Source: an uncultured Bacteroides sp. (GTDB lineage: Bacteria; Bacteroidota; Bacteroidia; Bacteroidales; Bacteroidaceae). Taken from it: a DNA stretch of 5,726 nt. The position numbers and the translations under genes are program-made. The notes beneath the pieces were generated by a model. That model was not told where the DNA came from. It searched no databases and worked only from the letters and a program-made list of their open reading frames with translations. The DNA lies in assembly GCA_900557355.1 (NCBI GenBank), contig USSR01000461.1:1-5726 (forward strand). The letters run 5' to 3'. Of the stretch, positions 1 to 5,726 are shown in pieces (within the stretch, counting starts at the first letter, position 1; every line of letters begins with the position of its first letter).

Positions 1-10
1 GAACGGTTTG

Positions 11-42
11 GTTGGGAATGTAAGGACGAAAATGTAACTTTG
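11..42 (+). promoter_or_regulatory. Candidate Bacteroides-type promoter pointing toward the lyase
   Basis: TAACTTTG at 35-42 matches the Bacteroides -7 consensus TAnnTTTG exactly. GTTG at 11-14 lies 20 bases upstream as a possible -33 element (consensus TTTG). Transcription would begin near 47-50, giving a leader of about 170 bases to GTG 218 that contains all three stem-loops. A single short motif in AT-rich sequence can arise by chance. Confidence 0.33.
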
Positions 43-50
43 CCATAACG

Positions 51-87
51 AAAAAAATGATGCCTAAAGTTACATAAACTTTGGGTA
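51..87 (-). terminator. Second leftward terminator-like hairpin with T7 tract
   Basis: TGCCTAAAGTT (61-71) pairs with AACTTTGGGTA (77-87) across an ACATA loop: 11 pairs, two of them G-T wobbles when written as DNA. Read on the minus strand, the stem is followed by TCA and then seven T (plus-strand A51-A57). The three-base gap before the T tract makes it weaker than the hairpin at 136-161. It lies just left of the other two stem-loops. Confidence 0.35.
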
Positions 88-92
88 ATAAC

Positions 93-122
93 AAAGCCTG
101 GGCTTGGGAAAGTCCGGGCTTT
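93..122. terminator. 13-bp GC-rich stem-loop, terminator-like, direction unclear
   Basis: AAAGCCTGGGCTT (93-105) pairs with AAGTCCGGGCTTT (110-122) around a GGGA tetraloop. That gives 13 consecutive pairs, two of them G-T wobbles. The AAA/TTT ends resemble bidirectional terminators, but neither flank carries a long T run: the plus side continues GCGCATAA and the minus side GTTATTACCC. Confidence 0.45.
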
Positions 123-128
123 GCGCAT

Positions 129-161
129 AAAAAAAGGTTGTGCCAGCATTTTGACACAACC
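129..161 (-). terminator. Leftward intrinsic terminator with no obvious leftward gene
   Basis: GGTTGTG (136-142) pairs perfectly with CACAACC (155-161). After one C-A mismatch, two more pairs (C144-G153, A145-T152) leave a GCATTT loop. The plus strand has seven A at 129-135 directly before the stem, so the minus-strand transcript would end in stem plus U7, a textbook intrinsic terminator. The plus strand has no T run after the stem. No minus-strand coding sequence lies to its right until the GH2 gene, which has its own hairpin at 2179-2225. Confidence 0.6.
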
Positions 162-217
162 TCATAGCAGCCCAACCAGAAAAGAACTCCAACCCGGAGT
201 TTCTAACCAAGGCTTTT
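155..217 (+). pseudogene. In-frame remnant of the lyase N-terminus without a start codon
   Basis: The lyase frame stays open for 21 codons upstream of GTG 218, back to a TGA at 152-154. The stretch reads HNLIAAQ and then PEKNSNPEFLTKAF, and runs straight into VHPGM. This looks like the last residues of a signal peptide (an A-A-Q type cleavage region) followed by the mature N-terminus of an exported lyase. No ATG, GTG or TTG occurs in frame within it; ATA at 164 is the only near-start. I infer that the original start and hydrophobic core have been lost. Confidence 0.5.
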
Positions 218-2173
218 GTGCATCCTGGCATGGCACAAAGCAAACAGGACCTTGACTATATGCGCGAAATGGTAGTAAAAGGCATACAGCCTTGGAAAAC
301 CGCTTTTGAGAATTTAAAGAAAAACACCTCTTTAGATTTTATCCCAAAACCATTTGCTGAAATATCAGTAGGTCCCTATGGGGCAAACAGCATAGGCGGA
401 CGTGAATTTTCCGAGAGTGCAGAAGCAGCCTATAACCATGCATTAATGTGGTATATAACCCAAGACAAAGCCTATGCGCGTAAGGCCATTGAAATCTTGA
501 ATGCGTGGAGCTATATTCTCCGGGGATTCGATGCAAATAATGCCAAGCTGAACGTAGGCCTATTCGGATATTACTACCTAAATGCTGCTGAAATTCTGAA
601 ACATGCCGATTCCGGATGGGCATCCAAAGACCTGCAACAATTCACACAAATGGTCCTTACAGTCCTTTATCCCACTATTAAAGACTTCTTCACCGAAGCT
701 AATGGCAACTGGGATGCATCCATGATTAGTACCATCATGTGTATCGGTGTTTTTACTGATAACCATGAAATATTCAACCGGGCAGTAGAAAGATTCTACC
801 GGGGAGAAGGCAACTCCGGCATCACCCGCTATCTCTATCCGGGTGGACAATGCCAAGAAACTACCCGAGACTGGGGACATGTACAATTAGGTATAGGTGA
901 ATTTGCCAAAGCTGCACAAACTGCCGACACGCAGGGACTAGATTTTTATAGTGTAGCTGATGACAGGCTGGCGCAAGGTTTCGAATATACAGCACGTTTC
1001 ATGTTAGGAGAACATATTGACTTATTCGGAGTCTTTACAGACAGAGATAACGACAAATTCAGGGATATCTATGAATCCATATATCAGCATTACAAAAATA
1101 CCAAAGGCCTATTGCTGCCATATACCGAGAAAGCAATAAAACAACACACACGCCCGAAGTCATCAGTAGGTTTTCTGACGGCTGCCAAAGCTCCACTTCC
1201 CAATGCTCCGGCAAAAACATCTCTTTATACAGGTTTCGATAAATTCCTGAAACCAACAGTAATCGGAGCTTTAAAAGGCAAATCAAAAAAACTTCCTGCC
1301 AACAGTATTTTTGTAAAACCGGGAGAGTCCATACAAGAAGCCATAGACTCCAATCAGAAGAGTGGCAAATGGATTATTTTGGAAGCAGGAGTACATACAT
1401 TGAAGGCTCCTCTAAAGATATATAGTGGCACCCTCCTTGCCGGTCAGGGACGCGAAACTATTATCTTTCCGGCTCCACAAACAGAAACTGCAATCATTAA
1501 TGGAGAAGATATTCTCTCTGACGTCACTATTCGCGATCTTCTGATAGAAGGTGCCACTAAAGTAATCGAAAATGCCGATCCTAATCACGACCGTCGTAGT
1601 CGCTCATATATGAACTCTCCCAGCCGGGAAGGCGTCATTTTCAAATCAAAAGAGAAAGATGGCATACAGAACATTACATTTGAAAATATTACCATACAGA
1701 ATTTCACCAAAAACGGCGTAGCCATAGTTGGTGGAAAAAATATTCGCATTCACCAATGTGATTTCAGTGATAATGGTGCCAGCGTAGTGCCAGGTGCCGG
1801 TTTCCATCACAATCTTCATTTGTCATACATCACAAATTGTGATATAATAAGTAGTCGTTTCGATACCTCCCCCTACGGAAACGGCATAAATGCTACTTTC
1901 TGTCAAAATGTGAAAGTTATCAACTCAGAGATGGCCCGTAACGGACTCTCAGGCATACGATGTGCAGAAAGTAGCCAGATAACCATCAACAACAGTCTTG
2001 CTGAAGGTAACAACGAGCACGGAATATTCATCGAGAAGCAAATGAACCCTTGTAAAGACATTACAATCCATCAGAACACCGTACAAAATAACAGATATTG
2101 CGGCATTGATGCCCAAACAGCCATCCAACTAAATGCTAAAGATAACAGAAGCCCTCATAACGGTAAAGAATAG
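218..2173 (+). CDS. Alginate-lyase-family / right-handed beta-helix fusion protein, apparently lacking its signal peptide
   Basis: Probable polysaccharide lyase that cleaves a uronic-acid-containing glycan by beta-elimination; the substrate cannot be read from sequence. Residues about 1-300 resemble the alginate lyase family (PF05426, alpha/alpha toroid). The HPGM motif lies at the start, NGNWDASM at 162-169 supplies a candidate charge-neutralising Asn164, and E214-T-T-R217-D218-W-G-H221-V-Q223 is the family's ExxRDxxHxQ-type signature. The nearest CAZy family may be PL38, from memory only. A linker at about 301-360 leads to a pectin-lyase-like beta-helix at about 361-640, with PGESIQEAID followed by repeated short N-[IV]-x-[IV] coils. 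The two folds make it longer than single-domain relatives. GTG at 218 is the only usual start codon upstream of an ATG at 230, and AAGG lies 5 bases before it. However, it falls inside the FVHPGM motif that normally follows a cleaved signal peptide, so as written the product would be cytoplasmic. It may be a 5'-truncated pseudogene. The body has no internal stop or visible frameshift. It converges on the GH2 gene with a 121-base gap. Confidence 0.82.
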   Translation: MHPGMAQSKQDLDYMREMVVKGIQPWKTAFENLKKNTSLDFIPKPFAEISVGPYGANSIGGREFSESAEAAYNHALMWYITQDKAYARKAIEILNAWSYILRGFDANNAKLNVGLFGYYYLNAAEILKHADSGWASKDLQQFTQMVLTVLYPTIKDFFTEANGNWDASMISTIMCIGVFTDNHEIFNRAVERFYRGEGNSGITRYLYPGGQCQETTRDWGHVQLGIGEFAKAAQTADTQGLDFYSVADDRLAQGFEYTARFMLGEHIDLFGVFTDRDNDKFRDIYESIYQHYKNTKGLLLPYTEKAIKQHTRPKSSVGFLTAAKAPLPNAPAKTSLYTGFDKFLKPTVIGALKGKSKKLPANSIFVKPGESIQEAIDSNQKSGKWIILEAGVHTLKAPLKIYSGTLLAGQGRETIIFPAPQTETAIINGEDILSDVTIRDLLIEGATKVIENADPNHDRRSRSYMNSPSREGVIFKSKEKDGIQNITFENITIQNFTKNGVAIVGGKNIRIHQCDFSDNGASVVPGAGFHHNLHLSYITNCDIISSRFDTSPYGNGINATFCQNVKVINSEMARNGLSGIRCAESSQITINNSLAEGNNEHGIFIEKQMNPCKDITIHQNTVQNNRYCGIDAQTAIQLNAKDNRSPHNGKE

Positions 2174-2178
2174 TAAAT

Positions 2179-2225
2179 AAAAACCAATCCAGTGTTATGC
2201 GAATTACCTCGCACAACACTGGATT
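2179..2225 (-). terminator. Intrinsic terminator of the GH2 gene in the convergent gap
   Basis: AATCCAGTGTT (2186-2196) and AACACTGGATT (2215-2225) form a perfect 11-bp stem. After one A-C mismatch it continues with TGCG/CGCA (2198-2201 with 2210-2213) around an 8-base loop. On the minus strand the stem is followed by GG and a T-rich run, from plus-strand AAAAACC at 2179-2185. This suits termination of the GH2 transcript about 70 bases past its stop. The plus-strand side lacks a T run, so stopping the lyase transcript here would depend on the hairpin alone. Confidence 0.75.
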
Positions 2226-2294
2226 AACACTGAACTTATCGAAAAAGAACCTATTTGAAAACTACGCTTCTCCTCAATCCCTTTACCTATCTCT

Positions 2295-5200
2295 CTATTT
2301 CACTTCAGGATTGACAAACATCACTTTCAACGAAGAAAGGAATTCATTTCTATTATCACATCTAAAGTTACCACTGAATTCATTTTTATCTCTTTCTCCT
2401 ATTTTTATGCTTACCTTATTCCAACCTTGCAGCAAGGGTAGTTCTTTATAAGTAGCCTCATGCCTATTTTGCGAAGCGGCTACATATGCTTTATCATTAA
2501 TAGCAAGCTGGCATTCCTTTGCTTTCACAACCAAAGTCAGCTTCGGCATATTCGGTTCAATCAGCAAGTCATCCAAAGGGCGCGGACTAAATACATAGAT
2601 ATCCAAGGCCCATCCATCCGCTTTTTTCACTAACTTCTCCTTCGCTGCAACAGGAAATACCAATTGATTATCACGCAAGAAGAAGACTTCATTTGATTTT
2701 ACTTCAATCTCATTACAATCAATACCGGCATTCTTTAAAATCACTCCCAGTGTATTGTATCCCTTTTCAGAGTTAGTGAATTCTTTCAAGGTACTGATAT
2801 AGAAACAAGAGGCATCTTTCTGATACTTCACAAACACAGGAGTAGCAGCTGTACATTCGTACTCACTCCGCACCGTACCGGCAGTTTTGATTTCCTCCGG
2901 ACGTTTATTCCAAGCTCTCCAATCTGTTTTACAAGCATTCAGCAAGACATCTCCTTCTTCTACCAGCGCACCTGTTAATGAATATTCTGAAGCATCAGCT
3001 CTCTGAAGTTCGCAGAAATAGAAATCAGAATTATTCAAGCCACGTATCCATGACTTCTGAACCGGCAAGAAAGAAGAACGTTTAAGGTTATCTAATGCTA
3101 CCGGAAGAGGTAATATCTCATTGTATACATTCAATGTCTGAGGTGTTAATCCCCAAATCCATACATCAGCACCCTTAGCAATATTAGCTAACATACTCTT
3201 CTTTTCAGCAGCAGACAAAGTGTAAGTACCATCTACAATATAGAGCATACGTGCAGGTGCAGTAATCTTTACAGCAAATTTCACGCCTTGTGCATCCAGA
3301 ATACCTTTCAATTTACTGTCATCTCCGCCTATGAAAATCACTTCTTTATATTTCTCAGCCGGAGTAGCTGTCGGTGCTTCATATTGTTTTTTGTCAATAT
3401 CAGCATAAGCAGACCAAGCAGAGTGTCCCGGTGCATTGGCTGCACGCATAGCATCATACATAGGCCATGGATCATACAAAGGTAGATTCGGATCATATCC
3501 CGGATTGAATGTTGTACAATAAGGACCTACACGCTCCGGTTGTACACCCGGCACACCTTCTTTATAATCAGTAAAGAAAATACCATCTTTATTGATATCC
3601 GGTTCTGTAGTCATATCTTTCTTTCCCAGTGGCAGCGGTTTCAAAGAGTACCATGCCATATTGAAAACGGTACTGTAAGAAGCTCCCATATTACGCTGGT
3701 TAGCAAGGAGGTGATAGCACTCATTAGCTAATCCTTCCATACGTCCCAACTGCGATTCATAGGCTCTTTCACCATTATACTTAGCAACCTGCTCGGGCGT
3801 ACCATAGTACGCCATACTATGTTCACCGATTCCCCAAGGTTTACCTATTCCAACCCAATGTTTCATTGAGTTCATGTCACCATAATGACCTACTGTAACC
3901 GGCAAGATGCCATCTCCATCATCTTCTCCATCGGCAGAAATCCATGGGCGGGTCGGATCGTTTGCACGAACAATGTCTCTCCAATCTTCCCAAGCTTTCT
4001 TCTGCTGAGGCATCAATTCCGGTCTGTTGTAAACATGCAAAATCACAGGTTTATTTTCATTACTGATACTCCAACCAAAGACAGAGGCATGATTACGGTC
4101 TCTGAGTACAAAACGTTTCAAATGTTCTTTTGATGCTTCCCAGAAGAGCTCAGAATCCAGTTTCGGACCACCATCACTCGCCCAGTTAGCAGTTTCATTC
4201 AATACGCAGATACCCATTTCATCAGCTACATCCATGTAGAAACGAGGATAAATCTGTGCATGAGGGCGAACCGCATTAGCATTCATACCTTTAATGGCAG
4301 TAAACCATGCCCACGCATATCTGCGTGTCATTTGCGGAATACCCATAAAGTGCCAAGAATCACCTCTCAACTGATAAGGTTTACCATTCAGGTACTGTGT
4401 GGTACCTTGCAATGTCCATTCACGCCATCCGAAACGTTCATATTTCATATCAAGAATTTCTTTCTTAGCCTGCAATGAAAGCAATACGGCATAAAGATTC
4501 GGTTGTTCAGGAGTCCAGTAACTCAACTCACCGGATACCGGAACCTGCAACACAACTTTTGTTGAAGCATTGGCAGGGATGCTAACTTTAACAGGGGCCA
4601 CTTTCAAAGCTTCCTGTCCAAGTTCCCATGCAGGTACAGGAGCAGAATTAACATCTGTCCCAGCCAGGTTTACCCATTCATTAATCTTACCTTGAAGTTG
4701 CAGATCTGTCTTTTTTTCCGTATTATTCTGTACAGTCACTTCCAGTTCAAGCATATTCTTTGAAACCAACGGCTTCACATATACATCTTCCACATGTACT
4801 TTAGGCAATGCCAACAAGTATACATCCTGCCAGATACCAGCAATGTGATATCCCCACATAGAACCGGCAGGAACAATACGACGCCCAATTGTAGAGTTGT
4901 TTTCAAACAAAGATTGACTGCGAACTCCCACCCATACTTCAGCGGTTTCACCTGCAGCTACCTTATTCGTAATATCTATGCTGAATGGAAGAAAAAGATC
5001 AAAATTCTCTCCTACTTTTTCCTTATTGATATAGACCTCAGTATAGCCGGCTACAGCTTCAAAATATAATTTTATCTGCTGACCATTCCAGTCATTAGGA
5101 ATAGTTACAGTTTTTTTCATCCACGCCATTTTCACTTGTTCCCATTCTTTCGGATAAGACGGGTAGTTGCGATGATCAGGTCCCTCTACATTTCTGTTAG

Positions 5201-5522
5201 CAAAAGAGTTTATATTCCATGGAGAAGGAATCTTTATACGGGTTTTACTCCATGCACCTTCTTTGGGCAATGATAATTCCGGTGCCACTCCTTTACCTTG
5301 CACGTAACTACCCGGCAAAGCCACAGGTTGGAAATCCCAATAGCCATTCAGACAGATTTCTTTCCTATACTCCTTTTCTGTTCTATTCACAAGACCCTCA
5401 CTTGGTGCAAACGGGAAATTATACACCAATTTACCATCGCTCGATGTGGTTTGCCCCACTGCCTTTCCCGGCAGCAAGAACAAAGTCGTCAACAAGCTTA
5501 ATAAAATTGCATTTCGTTTCAT
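2295..5522 (-). CDS. Secreted glycoside hydrolase family 2 enzyme (beta-galactosidase/beta-glucuronidase-like)
   Basis: Retaining exo-glycosidase of family GH2; the sugar removed is not determinable here. The start ATG gives a clear signal peptide (MKR, a hydrophobic core to about residue 18, then AVG before Q24), so the product is exported, probably to the periplasm. Domains in order: N-terminal sugar-binding jelly roll at about 55-240, ending in the characteristic GIWQDVYLL (229-237); immunoglobulin-like sandwich at about 241-370; TIM barrel at about 375-705. In the barrel, YLNGKPYQLRG opens the domain, R419-P-H421 is the conserved active-site strand, E489 in WSISNEN is the expected acid/base and E567 in GIGEHSM is the likely nucleophile. 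Their spacing of 78 matches the 76 of E. coli LacZ. Residues about 725-805 look like a Rossmann/GATase1-type domain (EVIFIGGDD), and about 980-1075 like a final beta-sandwich (LQGWNKVSIKI). The ATG is preceded by AT-rich sequence without a Shine-Dalgarno, as is normal in Bacteroides. The frame is intact and ends in TAG. Confidence 0.93.
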   Translation of the reverse strand: MKRNAILLSLLTTLFLLPGKAVGQTTSSDGKLVYNFPFAPSEGLVNRTEKEYRKEICLNGYWDFQPVALPGSYVQGKGVAPELSLPKEGAWSKTRIKIPSPWNINSFANRNVEGPDHRNYPSYPKEWEQVKMAWMKKTVTIPNDWNGQQIKLYFEAVAGYTEVYINKEKVGENFDLFLPFSIDITNKVAAGETAEVWVGVRSQSLFENNSTIGRRIVPAGSMWGYHIAGIWQDVYLLALPKVHVEDVYVKPLVSKNMLELEVTVQNNTEKKTDLQLQGKINEWVNLAGTDVNSAPVPAWELGQEALKVAPVKVSIPANASTKVVLQVPVSGELSYWTPEQPNLYAVLLSLQAKKEILDMKYERFGWREWTLQGTTQYLNGKPYQLRGDSWHFMGIPQMTRRYAWAWFTAIKGMNANAVRPHAQIYPRFYMDVADEMGICVLNETANWASDGGPKLDSELFWEASKEHLKRFVLRDRNHASVFGWSISNENKPVILHVYNRPELMPQQKKAWEDWRDIVRANDPTRPWISADGEDDGDGILPVTVGHYGDMNSMKHWVGIGKPWGIGEHSMAYYGTPEQVAKYNGERAYESQLGRMEGLANECYHLLANQRNMGASYSTVFNMAWYSLKPLPLGKKDMTTEPDINKDGIFFTDYKEGVPGVQPERVGPYCTTFNPGYDPNLPLYDPWPMYDAMRAANAPGHSAWSAYADIDKKQYEAPTATPAEKYKEVIFIGGDDSKLKGILDAQGVKFAVKITAPARMLYIVDGTYTLSAAEKKSMLANIAKGADVWIWGLTPQTLNVYNEILPLPVALDNLKRSSFLPVQKSWIRGLNNSDFYFCELQRADASEYSLTGALVEEGDVLLNACKTDWRAWNKRPEEIKTAGTVRSEYECTAATPVFVKYQKDASCFYISTLKEFTNSEKGYNTLGVILKNAGIDCNEIEVKSNEVFFLRDNQLVFPVAAKEKLVKKADGWALDIYVFSPRPLDDLLIEPNMPKLTLVVKAKECQLAINDKAYVAASQNRHEATYKELPLLQGWNKVSIKIGERDKNEFSGNFRCDNRNEFLSSLKVMFVNPEVK

Positions 5523-5571
5523 TTAAGAATACTATTAATTAGGTATTAGACATATTTGTTTTTCCTGTCTG

Positions 5572-5579
5572 CAAAGTAA
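5572..5579 (-). promoter_or_regulatory. Candidate -7 promoter element of the GH2 gene
   Basis: On the minus strand this reads TTACTTTG followed by CA, one mismatch from the Bacteroides -7 consensus TAnnTTTG. It sits 49 bases before the ATG at 5522, giving a leader of roughly 40-45 bases. No good TTTG -33 element is seen at the usual 19-21 base spacing. It is the best promoter match in the upstream region. Confidence 0.4.
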
Positions 5580-5621
5580 ACAGGGTGACATTAAAAAGTA
5601 AGCCGAAACAGAATTAATATT

Positions 5622-5642
5622 GGATTAAAAACACATTAATCC
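5622..5642. repeat. Short AT-rich inverted repeat upstream of the GH2 gene
   Basis: GGATTA (5622-5627) and TAATCC (5637-5642) are 6-bp inverted repeats 9 bases apart, about 45-70 bases upstream of the candidate -7 element. This could be a second regulator site or chance in AT-rich DNA. Confidence 0.2.
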
Positions 5643-5692
5643 TCCGGAATCCAGAACTTTTCTATTAATAATGCAAATCAGTAGTTGAATTA

Positions 5693-5718
5693 TGTTCATT
5701 TTGGACGAGTTATGAACA
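5693..5718. promoter_or_regulatory. Inverted repeat, possible operator upstream of the GH2 gene
   Basis: TGTTCAT (5693-5699) and ATGAACA (5712-5718) are perfect 7-bp inverted repeats separated by 12 bases, centre to centre 19 bases, about two helical turns. They lie about 115-145 bases upstream of the candidate -7 element. That geometry suits a dimeric activator binding the same face of the helix. No regulator gene is in the window to pair it with. Confidence 0.3.
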
Positions 5719-5726
5719 GTTCCACT

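Noticed and set aside
1..48. Possible tail of an upstream plus-strand gene (frame 1 open to TAA at 46-48; the other two frames stop at 35-37 and 18-20).
   Set aside because: Fifteen codons with no recognisable motif; any random sequence would show this, and a promoter motif overlaps it. It could still be a real C-terminus, but cannot be supported.
127..154. A mutated signal peptide start in the lyase frame (AAA AAG GTT GTG CCA GCA TTT TGA just before the open stretch, resembling MKK-type starts).
   Set aside because: There is no ATG, a TAA lies at 128-130, the peptide would be too short and lacks a hydrophobic core, and the same bases make up a terminator stem.
339..1286. Minus-strand open frames of 75-102 codons opposite the lyase gene, considered as the gene served by the leftward terminators at 51-161.
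   Set aside because: None resembles a known protein, and they lie opposite conserved lyase coding sequence, so they are shadows and do not explain the terminators.
2197..2451. An 84-codon plus-strand open frame starting inside the convergent hairpin.
   Set aside because: It starts in the terminator stem-loop, overlaps the GH2 C-terminus antisense and is rich in Leu/Ser/Phe with no motif.
3288..5069. Several plus-strand open frames of 60-90 codons opposite the GH2 gene.
   Set aside because: They are antisense shadows with low-complexity, implausible translations; the minus-strand frame is a clear GH2 enzyme throughout.
5625..5650. On the minus strand, GGAGG followed by ATG-TGT-TTT-TAA, a three-codon leader peptide upstream of the GH2 gene.
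   Set aside because: Bacteroides rarely relies on Shine-Dalgarno sequences, the peptide is only three residues, and it lies upstream of the candidate GH2 promoter.
1..5726. Search by eye for CRISPR repeats, tRNA cloverleafs, transposase genes or invertible-promoter repeats.
   Set aside because: No regularly spaced direct repeats, tRNA signature, transposase motif or long matching inverted repeats flanking a promoter were seen.

Overview
The window looks like a carbohydrate-degradation region from a gut-type Bacteroides or a close relative. The evidence is moderate-to-low GC, no Shine-Dalgarno sequence ahead of the clear ATG start, Bacteroides-style -7 motifs (TAnnTTTG) and two large proteins of the kind Bacteroidetes use on acidic or complex glycans. 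The genus is inferred from style; no marker gene is present.

Layout. Positions 1-217 hold no recognisable complete gene. They contain a cluster of three stem-loops, two of them followed by T7 runs on the minus strand, as in leftward intrinsic terminators. Positions 218-2173 (+) encode an alginate-lyase-family alpha-helical domain fused to a C-terminal right-handed beta-helix. This reading frame has no credible ATG and no signal peptide: the conserved mature N-terminus is preceded by 21 in-frame codons without a normal start, then a stop. Positions 2174-2294 are the convergent intergenic gap, with a strong hairpin whose T-rich side faces the minus strand. Positions 2295-5522 (-) encode a secreted 1075-residue glycoside hydrolase family 2 enzyme with both expected catalytic glutamates and a long C-terminal extension. 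Positions 5523-5726 are its upstream region, with one plausible promoter element and two inverted repeats.

How the parts may work together. A polysaccharide lyase with a second lyase-type fold, next to an exported exo-acting type of glycosidase, suggests breakdown of a uronic-acid-containing polysaccharide, with the GH2 enzyme trimming side chains or released oligosaccharides. No SusC/SusD pair, regulator or sulfatase lies in the window, so assignment to a polysaccharide utilisation locus is inference. The genes are convergent and therefore not an operon.

The most notable observation is that the lyase gene seems to have lost its 5' end, next to leftward terminators with no leftward gene to serve. 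Together these suggest a deletion or rearrangement junction near 150-165. I see no CRISPR array, tRNA, rRNA, insertion sequence or defence system, and no convincing evidence of a wholly new system.
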